Below are positions 7,633 through 16,346 of a DNA stretch of 64,000 bases, in pieces. The DNA is taken from NCBI GenBank assembly GCA_000687695.1, contig JHWZ01000002.1, positions 232,779 to 296,778 of the forward strand, in the 5' to 3' direction. The translations under genes and the position numbers were made by a program. Under the pieces are notes generated by a model. That model had not been told where the DNA came from. It did no database searches and saw only the letters and a program-made list of their open reading frames with translations. The DNA is from Lachnospiraceae bacterium P6B14. GTDB taxonomy: Bacteria; Bacillota; Clostridia; Lachnospirales; Lachnospiraceae. Position 1 is the first letter of the stretch, and every line of letters begins with the position of its first letter.

Positions 7633-9180
7633 ATGGGAAAGCTGATGGATAGGAAGCTGAGCTTCGTTTTTATATTTTTACAGCTGCTGTTTTCGATAGC
7701 ACTGTGCGCGATACTGTTTTATGTTGGGTTTATCCCCGATAAATACGTGATCGCTGCGATAATACTCTGTGTGGTGCTGATGGTATATCAGATATGTGCG
7801 CAGATAGCGGACTCGAGCTTCATCATAGGAAGAGTTTTGAGTGTGGCTTTTTGCCTGATATTCCTGGCGGGAGGCTATTATCTGTATGATACCTACCACG
7901 CGATGGCTCAGATATCCGGGGCGGATGTCAAGATAGACGTCATATCGTACTACGTGCTGAAGGACGATCCCGCGCAGAGTTTGAAGGACGCAAAGGATTA
8001 CAAGTACGGAATACTGTCGGTCATCGATCGTGAGAATACCGACAAGGCTCTTGCCGAGGCAAAGACTGAGGTAGGACAGGATCTGCAGATCATCGAGTTC
8101 CAGGATTCGTCAACACTTGTGGATGCGCTTTATGCAAAAGAGATCCAGGTGGCGGTGTTCAACCAGGGATTCGTCAATTCGATAACGGATAAGTTCAAAA
8201 CATTTAAAAAAGACACGAGAGAGCTCGTCCAACACGAGATCGAGACCAAGATCGAAGATGAAGAGGAAGAAGAAGAGGAAGATGATTACGCTACCAGCGT
8301 GACGACGCAGCCGTTCATAGCGTACTTAAGCGGTATCGATGTTTACGGAAAGCTTTCCACGACATCGAGAAGTGATGTAAACGTTTTGGTCGTGGTCAAT
8401 CCTCTTACAAAGAAGCTTCTGTTGATATCAACGCCTCGAGATTACTATGTTCCGCTATATGACAGCAAAGGCAATTCGAAATCAGGCGGAGTGGGAGACA
8501 AGCTGACGCATGCCGGTATTTACGGAGTTGAGGTCTCGATGGGAACGCTCGAGCACCTGTACGGTATCGATATAGACTATTTCGTCAGGGTGAACTTCTC
8601 ATCAGTAAAGAACATAGTAGATCTGTTGGGTGGAGTTAAGGTTTATTCGGACTTTGATTTCTTATCTACGGTAGGACCTTATAAGGGCGGACATTATCAG
8701 TTCAAGAAGGGCTACAACAAAGTAGACGGAAAGAAAGCACTGGCGTTCTGTAGAGAGCGTAAGCATTTCGCAAACGGTGACTACCAGCGTGGACGAGATC
8801 ATCAGCATATGATCGAGGCCATCCTGAACAAGGTGATGAGCCCTGCAGTGCTCGGAGATTATCCGGCACTCCTAAAGGAAGGAAAGAAGAACTTCCAGAC
8901 AAATATGTCTACAAAGAAGATCGTATCTCTCTGCAAGATGCAGCTTGACGATATGGCAAAATGGAAGATCAGTTATGCAAATGCCGCCGGAAACGGAACA
9001 ACAGCTTATACGTATTCGATGCCGTCTACAAGGCTCTATGTATGCTCTCCGGATATGAACTCGGTGGCAAAGATCAAAGCAAAGATTGATAAGTTTATGA
9101 ATGAGCGTCCGGGCGATGGTACGAAGGGGACAGATAACGTCGGAACAGCTCCTCTGAATGATCAGGGAACAAATCAGTAA
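7633..9180 (+). CDS. LytR-CpsA-Psr (LCP) family polymer attachment enzyme
   Basis: A 515-residue membrane protein. Three hydrophobic helices lie in the first 85 residues. An extracellular accessory region follows with a short run of Glu/Asp (EDEEEEEEEDD) near residue 215. The LCP catalytic domain (about 245-450) shows SRSDVNVLVV, STPRDYYV, a DYFVRVNF segment, and the conserved late Arg-rich CRERKHF...GDYQRGRDHQ. LCP enzymes transfer lipid-linked teichoic acid or capsule to peptidoglycan. GGAG lies 9 bp before the ATG. It lies within the surface polymer locus and is followed by a weak terminator-like hairpin. The acidic linker is unusual in length. Confidence 0.92.
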   Translation: MGKLMDRKLSFVFIFLQLLFSIALCAILFYVGFIPDKYVIAAIILCVVLMVYQICAQIADSSFIIGRVLSVAFCLIFLAGGYYLYDTYHAMAQISGADVKIDVISYYVLKDDPAQSLKDAKDYKYGILSVIDRENTDKALAEAKTEVGQDLQIIEFQDSSTLVDALYAKEIQVAVFNQGFVNSITDKFKTFKKDTRELVQHEIETKIEDEEEEEEEDDYATSVTTQPFIAYLSGIDVYGKLSTTSRSDVNVLVVVNPLTKKLLLISTPRDYYVPLYDSKGNSKSGGVGDKLTHAGIYGVEVSMGTLEHLYGIDIDYFVRVNFSSVKNIVDLLGGVKVYSDFDFLSTVGPYKGGHYQFKKGYNKVDGKKALAFCRERKHFANGDYQRGRDHQHMIEAILNKVMSPAVLGDYPALLKEGKKNFQTNMSTKKIVSLCKMQLDDMAKWKISYANAAGNGTTAYTYSMPSTRLYVCSPDMNSVAKIKAKIDKFMNERPGDGTKGTDNVGTAPLNDQGTNQ

Positions 9181-9200
9181 AACTACGTAATATGGTGCAA

Positions 9201-9245
9201 AACCGGGTGGGTCAGTATGACTTGAACCCGGTTGTTGCTGTTTTT
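9201..9245 (+). terminator. terminator or attenuator after LCP gene
   Basis: AACCGGGT (9201-9208) pairs with ACCCGGTT (9226-9233), and the outer GCAA/TTGC may add to the stem, followed by TGTTTTT (9239-9245). The next gene's ribosome binding site (9246-9251) begins directly after, so read-through would be partial rather than blocked. Confidence 0.6.
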
Positions 9246-9258
9246 AAGGAGAAGGTTA

Positions 9259-10533
9259 GTGGATAACAGACGCGAAATAGTTTTCTCTCCTCCCGACATG
9301 ACCGATGAGGAGGTAGAGGAGGTAAAAAAGGCGCTTTTATCTGGATGGATCACTACAGGACCCAAGACAAAAGAGCTCGAAAACATGCTGGCGGATTTCT
9401 GTGGTACGGACTTGTTTGTCTGCTTTAATTCAGCTACGGCCGCGATGGAGATGACCTACAGATTGCTGGGGATAGGTGAGGGTGATGAGGTTATCACGAC
9501 AGCCTATACCTATACTGCCACATCAAGTGCGATATGCCATGTGGGAGCAAAGCCGGTGATGGTGGATATCCTGGGCGACAAGGTCTATGAGGAAAAAAGA
9601 TATATAGGACACAGCCCGTATGAGCCTGATTATGATGAGATCGACAGGGCTTTTTCAGAGAAAACAAAGGCTATAGCGCCCGTTGATATCGCAGGTGTTA
9701 TGTGTGATTATGACAGGTTAGCAGAGATCGCCAAAGCTCATGCAGGAGATTTTTCTCCATCCGACAACCGCTATCAGAAAGCGATGGGAAGGGCTGTGAT
9801 CGTGGCGGATTCGGCGCACGGACTCGGCGCATCGAAAAACGGAAAGATGAGCGGGCAGAAGGCCGACTTTACGACTTTTTCGTTCCATGCCGTAAAAAAC
9901 CTCACTACCGGTGAGGGCGGTGCAGTCACTTGGAGAAAGATCGAAGGGATCGATAATGAGGACATCTATCACGAGTACATGCTTCTGTCATTGCATGGCC
10001 AGTCAAAGGATGCTCTCGAAAAGACAGAGATCGGTTCGTGGGAGTACGATATCATCTTCCCGGGGTACAAATGCAATATGACGGATATCCAGGCAGCGAT
10101 AGGTATCGCACAGTTGAGGAGATACCCGGGGCTTCTGAAGAGAAGAAGAGAGATAGTCAATCTGTATGACGAAGGGATCAACAGGATAAGCAGGCTCACC
10201 GGTGTAAATATCACCTCTCTTGCACACTATACCGAGACTTCGACATCGAGCGGACATCTGTATCTGATGCGAGTGGGAGGTTATACTCACAAGGACAGGT
10301 GCAGACTCATCAGGCTGATGGCGGAGAAGGGAGTCCCGGCGAATGTCCATTACAAGCCGCTCCCGATGCTCACCGCGTACAAAAATATGGGTTACAGGAT
10401 CGAAGACTGTCCCAGGGCTTATCAGTACTACGAAAACGAGATAACATTGCCGCTTCATACCTTGCTTTCAAATGATGATGTGGCATATATTCTTGACGTC
10501 CTTACGGATGCATTAAAGGACAATGAAGGATAA
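9259..10533 (+). CDS. DegT/DnrJ/EryC1 family PLP aminotransferase
   Basis: A 424-residue sugar aminotransferase of the DegT/DnrJ/EryC1 (ArnB-like) family, which makes amino sugars from nucleotide-linked keto sugars using pyridoxal phosphate. Motifs: SGWITTGPKTKELE at the N-terminus, the TTAYTYTATSSAI substrate and cofactor region, VADSAHGLGA, and the PLP lysine in SFHAVKNLTTGEGG at about residue 213. The GTG at 9259 has AAGGAG at 9246-9251, 7 bases upstream, which decides it over further-upstream starts. In this locus it likely supplies an amino sugar for the surface polymer; the exact product is not readable. Confidence 0.92.
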   Translation: MDNRREIVFSPPDMTDEEVEEVKKALLSGWITTGPKTKELENMLADFCGTDLFVCFNSATAAMEMTYRLLGIGEGDEVITTAYTYTATSSAICHVGAKPVMVDILGDKVYEEKRYIGHSPYEPDYDEIDRAFSEKTKAIAPVDIAGVMCDYDRLAEIAKAHAGDFSPSDNRYQKAMGRAVIVADSAHGLGASKNGKMSGQKADFTTFSFHAVKNLTTGEGGAVTWRKIEGIDNEDIYHEYMLLSLHGQSKDALEKTEIGSWEYDIIFPGYKCNMTDIQAAIGIAQLRRYPGLLKRRREIVNLYDEGINRISRLTGVNITSLAHYTETSTSSGHLYLMRVGGYTHKDRCRLIRLMAEKGVPANVHYKPLPMLTAYKNMGYRIEDCPRAYQYYENEITLPLHTLLSNDDVAYILDVLTDALKDNEG

Positions 10534-10550
10534 GTGATCCGGGAGAGATT

Positions 10551-12128
10551 ATGTTTACAAATGCTTTGCAAAAGCTTTATATAAGCCTTCTTTCACCATG
10601 GATTCCGTTTGTATCGAGGATTCCTGACAAGTGGCGCTATCGTCTCATCACTGCCTGCTTCATGGTGGATCTGGTACTGTTTTGCATAGTCAGATATGTG
10701 CTCAGAAGAGAGAGCTATTTTTACAATACGGCACTCGGTATCATGCTCATGATCGCGATAGCGATATTGTCACTTGATAAAACGTTAAAGCTCGTTAACT
10801 GGCACAGATCCATAAGGATCGTCTGGTTTGGGATGTGCATAGCGTTTACGGTATCGGATGTTTTGGTTCCGAAAAAAGTCACCGGACTCGGCGTAGTGCT
10901 GGCTTTGGTGTTTACCGGAGTATTTTTCGTGTGGCAGAACCACTCCAGGCGAGATCTGTTGTGGGAGAGTGCGAAAAAGGCGATCAGATACATCTTCGTT
11001 CTGATGACCGTGGTGTGTTTTCTGTTCAGGCCCATATATGAGGGCGGCAGATACGCGGGGATATTTACAAACCCGAACACCTTCGGACTTTACCTCATAG
11101 TGATCGCGGCAGTGTATCTGTCCGATCTTGACTGGGAGGTTGCGACCGGCAGATACTGGTACAAGGCGATACCGACATATATAGGCCTGGGCCTGACATT
11201 TTTCTACCTGGCACTGACACAGGGGAGGACGTCGCTCGTCACCGTCGTACTGCTGGTGGTGATGTGGGTAGTGTTCAAGATCCACAATGGTATCCGCACT
11301 CACAGGTGGAGATCATTTTTGAAAAATATCGTGATGGTGCTCATCTTTTCGGCGCTGGTTTATCCGGTGTCGAGAGCGGCAGTGACGTATCTGCCATGGA
11401 TAGTCGGGCATCCCATAATCTTTGACGGCGAGAGTCTGTATCTGTACGACGGAAGCAAGATCGGTGATCTCGGTGAGACTGTCATCGCGGAGCCTGATCT
11501 GAATGCGGAGTCTCTGATCGAGGGATATATGCCGGCTGCGGAGATCACGGATAAGGGAGATACATATGAGCCCGCTGCTTATCAACCGCAGGTTTATGAG
11601 CCGGCGCCGGGATCCAGATATGATCAGACTACGGATGCTCCGGAGAAGCCTCTGGTACCGCAGACCATGATGGAGAGATTTTGGTATCTGCTCGAACACA
11701 CTGAGGGACTAAACGCCCTGACATCAGGACGTATAGAGATATACAAAGGTTACTACAAACAGCTGAATTACAAAGGACATGAGAGTGTCGCGCTGACGAT
11801 CAACGGATCCACGCGAGCGCATGCACACAACAACTGGTTGCAGTTCGGATATACCTACGGGTATTTCGGGATGATCTTTTACGGGATCATGACTGTCTTG
11901 GTATTTTTCTACTCTTTGAGTTATTACAAAAAGAGATCCAGGAAAAATGCGAGCTATGCATTTTTGATACCGGCAGTGTGTGTCGGGTTCATCGCGGCGA
12001 CCGTGACGGAATGTCTGTTTTTACCTTTCGAGGTGTTCCCGGCATTTATGTTCTGGTTTGTATGCGGGGAGCTGTTTGAAAAAGAGCTTATACCAAATCG
12101 ATTTAAAAGGAGTATGCAAAATGAGTGA
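10551..12128 (+). CDS. O-antigen ligase/polymerase-like membrane protein
   Basis: A 525-residue polytopic protein with about ten to twelve helices and a large extracytoplasmic loop at about residues 280-400. The loop is rich in Tyr, Pro and acid and carries near its end the RIEIYKGYY and HAHNNWLQFGYTYG motifs typical of the WaaL/Wzy O-antigen ligase family. These enzymes join lipid-linked glycans to an acceptor or polymerise repeat units outside the membrane. The loop is longer than usual because of a low-complexity insert (about residues 320-370). It overlaps tarI by 8 bp. A second protein of this family is at 18343. Confidence 0.85.
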   Translation: MFTNALQKLYISLLSPWIPFVSRIPDKWRYRLITACFMVDLVLFCIVRYVLRRESYFYNTALGIMLMIAIAILSLDKTLKLVNWHRSIRIVWFGMCIAFTVSDVLVPKKVTGLGVVLALVFTGVFFVWQNHSRRDLLWESAKKAIRYIFVLMTVVCFLFRPIYEGGRYAGIFTNPNTFGLYLIVIAAVYLSDLDWEVATGRYWYKAIPTYIGLGLTFFYLALTQGRTSLVTVVLLVVMWVVFKIHNGIRTHRWRSFLKNIVMVLIFSALVYPVSRAAVTYLPWIVGHPIIFDGESLYLYDGSKIGDLGETVIAEPDLNAESLIEGYMPAAEITDKGDTYEPAAYQPQVYEPAPGSRYDQTTDAPEKPLVPQTMMERFWYLLEHTEGLNALTSGRIEIYKGYYKQLNYKGHESVALTINGSTRAHAHNNWLQFGYTYGYFGMIFYGIMTVLVFFYSLSYYKKRSRKNASYAFLIPAVCVGFIAATVTECLFLPFEVFPAFMFWFVCGELFEKELIPNRFKRSMQNE

Positions 12129-12846
12129 TGCAAAGATCTATGGAGTAGTACTTGCAGGAGGAATGGGAAGCCGTATGGGCACCCAGGATAAACCGAAGCA
12201 GTATCTGCAGGTGGGCGACAAGCCTATTCTTATCCATACCCTCGAAAAGTTTTATATCGAGAGTGAGTTTGAAAAAGTGATCGTGCTGTGCCCGAAGGAG
12301 TGGATAGCTCACACGAAAAATCTCGTCAAAAAATATCTGGGCGACGATGGGCAGAGAGTGGTCGTGATATCGGGTGGAGATACCAGAAACGAGACCATCA
12401 TGAACGCCATCGGGTTTATCGATTCCGAGGGGAATCTCGATGATCAGACCATCATAGTGACGCATGACTCCGTAAGGCCTTTTGTTACAAAGAGGATCAT
12501 AGATGAAAATATCAAGTACGCGAAGGAGTTCGGAGCGTGTGATACGGCGATGCCCGCTACTGATACGATAGTTATCAGTGAGGACAACGATGTGATATCG
12601 GAGATCCCTGAGAGAAAAAAGATGTATCAGGGTCAGACACCTCAGACGTTCCAGGCGCAGAAACTGAAGGAGTTGTATTTGTCGCTCACGGACGAGGAGA
12701 AGTCGATACTGACGGATGCGGCGAAGATATTCGTTATGAAGGGCGAGCGTGTGCATATCGTTGAGGGCGAGGTGTACAATATCAAGATCACGTATCCGTA
12801 CGATCTGAGAGTTGCGGAGGCGCTAATTCAGGGAAATATAGAGTAA
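12121..12846 (+). CDS. tarI: IspD/TarI family cytidylyltransferase, likely ribitol-5-phosphate cytidylyltransferase
   Basis: A 241-residue nucleotidyltransferase with the CTP loop LAGGMGSRMG (residues 11-20), PKQYL, HDSVRPF and PATDTI motifs. The same fold includes IspD (isoprenoid pathway), but the immediate neighbour is a TarJ-like reductase, and TarI-TarJ pairs make CDP-ribitol from ribulose-5-phosphate. The ATG at 12121 has AAAGGAG just upstream and overlaps the stop of the previous gene. A 280-bp structured gap separates it from tarJ. Some TarI homologues can also act as IspD. Confidence 0.87.
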   Translation: MSDAKIYGVVLAGGMGSRMGTQDKPKQYLQVGDKPILIHTLEKFYIESEFEKVIVLCPKEWIAHTKNLVKKYLGDDGQRVVVISGGDTRNETIMNAIGFIDSEGNLDDQTIIVTHDSVRPFVTKRIIDENIKYAKEFGACDTAMPATDTIVISEDNDVISEIPERKKMYQGQTPQTFQAQKLKELYLSLTDEEKSILTDAAKIFVMKGERVHIVEGEVYNIKITYPYDLRVAEALIQGNIE

Positions 12847-12870
12847 TGACGCGCCGGATACTATTCCGAC

Positions 12871-12967
12871 GCGTTAGCGCGGTCGGAGCAAATATTCCTC
12901 GCTCGCACGTATACGAACTGGAACAGTTCGTTGGGCTCACTCGGAATATTTCTCCTGCCGCTAACGC
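12871..12967 (+). repeat. palindromic element, family 2 copy 1
   Basis: The outer arm GCGTTAGCG (12871-12879) pairs with CGCTAACGC (12959-12967). Next, AAATATTCC pairs with GGAATATTT, then the conserved TCGCTCG/GGGCTCACTCGG asymmetry, and at the tip ACGAACTG/CAGTTCGT with a GAA loop. Core blocks TTCCTCGCTCG and CTCCTGCCGC are shared with the copies at 13033 (minus) and 42932. No T-run follows. Short matches GGATACTATTC (12856) and GGATAACTATTC (12972) flank it in direct orientation. Confidence 0.75.
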
Positions 12968-12981
12968 TGATAGGATAACTA

Positions 12982-13036
12982 TTCAGAAAACCAGCGCCGC
13001 CGGCGCTGACACAATCAGATTTCAGAAAACCAGCGC
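12982..13036. repeat. 16-bp direct repeat pair between the two family 2 copies
   Basis: TTCAGAAAACCAGCGC occurs at 12982-12997 and again at 13021-13036. Between them is an 8-bp GC-rich inverted repeat (CAGCGCCG/CGGCGCTG, 12992-13008). It lies between the two oppositely oriented palindromic elements. Confidence 0.7.
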
Positions 13037-13114
13037 ACGAGCGGCGGTAGTTTTCTTCCGAGGAGCACTTTATATGTGCGAGCGAGGAAGAAAAGCTACC
13101 ATAGCGCTCGGCGC
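13033..13114 (-). repeat. palindromic element, family 2 copy 2 (inverted)
   Basis: Read on the minus strand it has TTTTCTTCCTCGCTCG, a CAC/GTG tip with loop ATATAAA, then CTCCTCGGAAGAAAAC. It is identical to the copy at 42932 except for the tip (CAC/GTG here, CCC/GGG there) and the outer arms, which remain complementary in both. It ends right before the tarJ ribosome binding site (GGAGGGG) and has no terminator T-run. Confidence 0.8.
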
Positions 13115-13128
13115 GGAGGGGTAGTTGT

Positions 13129-14154
13129 ATGTTAAATGTAGTGTATAGATTAGTGGCTCCGGGTAGATTTGAGGTCGAATTCTCGGATATCGAATTGAAC
13201 AGTGATATCACGATTGTCAGACCGACGCATCTGTCGATATGTCACGCGGATCAGAGATATTATCAGGGGTTGAGGCCACCGGCGGTTATGAAGAAAAAGC
13301 TGCCGATGGCGCTGATACATGAGGGTATCGGTGAGATCGTGTGGGATGGCAGCGGGCAGTTTGAGCCCGGCGACAGAGTCGTTATGGTACCGAACACTCC
13401 GGTAGAGGATGATCCGTTTGTGGCGGAGAATTATATCCGATCGTCCAAGTTCAGGAGCAGCGGGTATGACGGATTTATGCAGGATCTGGTCGATATCAGA
13501 CCAGACAGAGTCCTTCGGGTGCCTGACAGTGTCGAGTCCGAAGTGGCGGCGTTCACGGAGCTTGTCAGTGTGAGTACCCATGCTATCAGAAGGATGGATA
13601 TGATAGCGAACGGTAAACGTGATACTATCGGGATATGGGGAGACGGTAATCTCGGTTTTCTTACCGCTCTTATGTACAGATATATGTATCCTGAGGCGGA
13701 GCTAATCGTGTTCGGAATGAGTGAGAATAAACTCGCTGATTTCTCGTTCTGTGACGATACTTACCTTACTGAGGAGATACCTGATGACCTCGTTATTGAC
13801 CAGGCATTCGAGTGCGTCGGAAGTGAGGGAGCCAGATCCGCGGTTGATCAGATAATCGATCATATAGCACCTGAGGGATCCATCTCACTGATGGGAGTCA
13901 GTGAAAACCCGATAGCGATAAACACCCGTATGGTCCTGGAAAAGGGATTACGTTTATTCGGAAGCAGCAGAAGCGGTGTGGAGGATTTTAAAAAGACCTT
14001 GCAGGTCTATGAGGAGAATCCGGATCTCGTTTCGGAACTTCACAGAATAGTAGGACATGTTGTGAATGTCAGAAATATGGATGACATGAAACATGCTTTC
14101 GAGCTCGATCTGCAGAGCAAATCAGGAAAGACGGTTATGGTGTGGAATAAGTGA
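13129..14154 (+). CDS. tarJ: ribulose-5-phosphate reductase TarJ-like (medium-chain dehydrogenase)
   Basis: A 341-residue zinc-dependent medium-chain dehydrogenase. Zinc ligands are visible as C38 (SICHAD), H64-E65 (LIHEG) and E144. The NAD(P) loop is GDGNLG at 171-176. Length and motifs fit TarJ, which reduces ribulose-5-phosphate to ribitol-5-phosphate for TarI; the Rossmann loop GxGxLG and N-terminal YRLVAPGRFE are also typical. The ATG at 13129 has GGAGGGG upstream, directly after the family 2 palindrome. With TarI it supplies CDP-ribitol, so the locus may make polymers with both glycerol (TagD) and ribitol phosphate. Confidence 0.9.
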   Translation: MLNVVYRLVAPGRFEVEFSDIELNSDITIVRPTHLSICHADQRYYQGLRPPAVMKKKLPMALIHEGIGEIVWDGSGQFEPGDRVVMVPNTPVEDDPFVAENYIRSSKFRSSGYDGFMQDLVDIRPDRVLRVPDSVESEVAAFTELVSVSTHAIRRMDMIANGKRDTIGIWGDGNLGFLTALMYRYMYPEAELIVFGMSENKLADFSFCDDTYLTEEIPDDLVIDQAFECVGSEGARSAVDQIIDHIAPEGSISLMGVSENPIAINTRMVLEKGLRLFGSSRSGVEDFKKTLQVYEENPDLVSELHRIVGHVVNVRNMDDMKHAFELDLQSKSGKTVMVWNK

Positions 14155-14188
14155 TAAAAATGTTCAGTGTTTGAAGAGGAGATAGCAG

Positions 14189-15172
14189 ATGGAAACAAGG
14201 ATCGAGAAAAAGGAAACCACTTTCCGCGGCAATGTGCTTTATATGGTCGTGCCGTGCTACAACGAGGAGGCTGTTCTCCCGGAGACAGTTAAAAGACTTA
14301 CAAAAAAACTCGAGGATATGATCGCCAGGAAAAAGATCAATGAGAGGAGCCGTATTCTTTTTGTGAATGACGGGTCAAAGGATGGTACCTGGAAACTGAT
14401 AACCAAGTATTATCTTGAGAATCCGTTAGTTAGCGGTCTCAATCTTTCGAGAAACCGCGGACATCAGAACGCGGTGCTGGCAGGACTCATGTACGCAAAG
14501 GATCACGCTGATGTGGCGATAAGCATGGATGCTGATCTGCAGGATGATATCGAGGCGATAGAGCAGATGATCGAGAGATATCATGACGGTCTGGATGTCG
14601 TATACGGTGTCAGATCCGACAGAAAAAAGGATTCGGGATTTAAGCGTTTTACAGCTGAGTTTTTTTACAAACTGATGCTGAAGATGGGCGTGGATATCAT
14701 CTTCAATCACGCTGATTTCAGGTTGATGAGCAGGCGTGTTTTGGAGGAACTTGAGAACTATAAAGAGGTCAATCTTTTCCTCAGAGGCATGGTGCCTTTG
14801 ATCGGATTCCCGTCGGGACAGGTGCTCTACGAGAGACAGGAAAGATTCGCCGGGGAGAGCAAATACCCACTCAGAAAAATGCTCTCATTCGCGCTTGACG
14901 GTATCACATCATTTTCCGTAAAGCCGATCCGTATGATAATGACGGTGGGTGTCGTGATATTTTTCATAAGCTTTATAATCCTGGTATGGTCGATCATTCG
15001 TCACTTCCAAGGGGCGACGGTACTGGGTTGGAGCTCGACCATGGTGTCCATATGGGCGCTGGGAGGCCTGCAGTTACTGGCGATAGGTATAGTCGGCGAG
15101 TACATCGGAAAGATGTATCTGGAGACGAAAAAGCGTCCGAGATTCGCAGTTCAGGACGTGCTCGACGATTGA
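14189..15172 (+). CDS. GT2 polyprenyl-phosphate glycosyltransferase (GtrB/DPM1-like)
   Basis: A 327-residue family 2 glycosyltransferase with the N-terminal GT-A domain (VPCYNEEAVLPET, FVNDGSKDGTW, SMDADLQDD as the DxD region) and two C-terminal membrane helices (about 250-275 and 285-310). This layout is that of GtrB/ArnC/DPM1 enzymes, which load a sugar onto undecaprenyl phosphate on the cytoplasmic face. Such lipid-linked monosaccharides are flipped by GtrA proteins, and GtrA domains occur in this locus at 16347 and 28081. The ATG at 14189 follows GAGGAG. It is followed at 10 bp by another GT2 gene. Confidence 0.9.
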   Translation: METRIEKKETTFRGNVLYMVVPCYNEEAVLPETVKRLTKKLEDMIARKKINERSRILFVNDGSKDGTWKLITKYYLENPLVSGLNLSRNRGHQNAVLAGLMYAKDHADVAISMDADLQDDIEAIEQMIERYHDGLDVVYGVRSDRKKDSGFKRFTAEFFYKLMLKMGVDIIFNHADFRLMSRRVLEELENYKEVNLFLRGMVPLIGFPSGQVLYERQERFAGESKYPLRKMLSFALDGITSFSVKPIRMIMTVGVVIFFISFIILVWSIIRHFQGATVLGWSSTMVSIWALGGLQLLAIGIVGEYIGKMYLETKKRPRFAVQDVLDD

Positions 15173-15182
15173 TGGAGGATAA

Positions 15183-16346
15183 ATGAAGGTAGCGTTGGCC
15201 ATAGTGGCCTATAACGAAGAAAAATATCTGCCAGTCCTTTTGGAGGATGTGAAAAAGCAGACCTATCCGCATGAAAAGATAGAGGTGCTGCTCGTCGACA
15301 GCGGTTCAGATGACGGGACAAAAAAGCTGATGGATGATTTCGCTTCAGAGGGCGGAAATTTTTCATCAGACGAGACTGCAGACTCGGAGGAGGGGGCTCA
15401 TACAGCCGGATTCGGTCGGGTGTGGATAGGTGACAATCCGAAAAAAAGACAGAGTGCCGGATGGAATGTGGCTATAGATGAGTTTTTGGCTGAGAAAGAT
15501 GAGCCGGCTCAGGCGCTCATCAGAGTTGACGCGCATGCGAGGATACCTGAGGAGTTTGTTATTTCCTGTGTTGAGGCGCTGGGTTCGGAGAATCGATCTG
15601 AGGAAACAAAAGAAGGTGCGGCCGAGTATGTAGTCGGCGGAGCACGCCCCACCATCTGTGATTCGGATGGAGCCTGGAGTAGGACACTGTGGATGGCCGA
15701 GGAGTCGATGTTCGGATCGAGTCCTTCTACTGCCAGAAGAGGTGCATCATCTGATATGGATGAGGATGCATCTGATGTAAGAATGTATGAGGAGCCGAAA
15801 CGACGTACATACGTAAAAAGTCTTTTTCACGCCTGCTATCGGCGTGAGGTTTTGGAGAGTGTAGGCGGATTCCGAGAGGATCTCGGCAGGACCGAGGATA
15901 ACGAGTATCACTACCGGATCAGAAAAGCGGGATATAAGATTTACAGATCACCTTATATCTATTCTGAACAGTATGTGAGACCAACTCTGGCTAAGATGAT
16001 AAAGCAGAAGACCGGAAACGGATTTTGGGTTGGCAGAACGCTCGGGATAGTGCCCGGGTGCATATCGATATATCATTTGGTGCCATTTGTATTTTTATCG
16101 GCCATCGTGACGACTGCTATCATGGCTGTGTGCGGATGGCTGATGCCTTTGCAACTGCTGGGTAGTGTGTATCTGTCTGTTGCTGTTTTGATGGCTGTTT
16201 ACAGTGCGTTCAGGCTGCAGTATGCCGGAGAGAGAGTAAGTGTTTTGGCTGTGCTTTTGCCGGTGATATTTTTTTGTCTGCATGTGTGTTACGGTGCGGG
16301 CACATTTTTTGGGATAATATCTATTCCGTTTGGAAGGAAAAAATAA
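15183..16346 (+). CDS. GT2 glycosyltransferase, ExoA-like, membrane-anchored
   Basis: A 387-residue GT2 enzyme. The N-terminal domain has VAYNEEKYL, LLVDSGSDDGT and an RVDAHAR segment in place of the DxD region. A C-terminal part with EDNEYHYRIRKAGY is followed by three to four membrane helices. Overall order resembles ExoA-type succinoglycan glucosyltransferases. Two hydrophilic inserts (about residues 60-78 and 183-205, rich in Ser, Asp and Glu) are unlike the compact family core. The ATG at 15183 has GGAGG 4 bases upstream. The stop is immediately followed by the next start codon. Donor and acceptor are unknown. Confidence 0.85.
   Translation: MKVALAIVAYNEEKYLPVLLEDVKKQTYPHEKIEVLLVDSGSDDGTKKLMDDFASEGGNFSSDETADSEEGAHTAGFGRVWIGDNPKKRQSAGWNVAIDEFLAEKDEPAQALIRVDAHARIPEEFVISCVEALGSENRSEETKEGAAEYVVGGARPTICDSDGAWSRTLWMAEESMFGSSPSTARRGASSDMDEDASDVRMYEEPKRRTYVKSLFHACYRREVLESVGGFREDLGRTEDNEYHYRIRKAGYKIYRSPYIYSEQYVRPTLAKMIKQKTGNGFWVGRTLGIVPGCISIYHLVPFVFLSAIVTTAIMAVCGWLMPLQLLGSVYLSVAVLMAVYSAFRLQYAGERVSVLAVLLPVIFFCLHVCYGAGTFFGIISIPFGRKK

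Noticed and set aside
12103..12756. Minus-strand frame of 217 codons opposite tarI
   Set aside because: tarI has clear motifs, start and context; the opposite frame has none.
12121..12846. IspD (isoprenoid pathway) as the primary call
   Set aside because: The fold is shared, but the adjacent TarJ-like reductase and locus favour TarI; the alternative is noted in the feature.
12846..13124. Plus-strand frame of 92 codons between tarI and tarJ
   Set aside because: It lies entirely over the two palindromic elements and direct repeats; no family-like sequence and no separate ribosome binding site.
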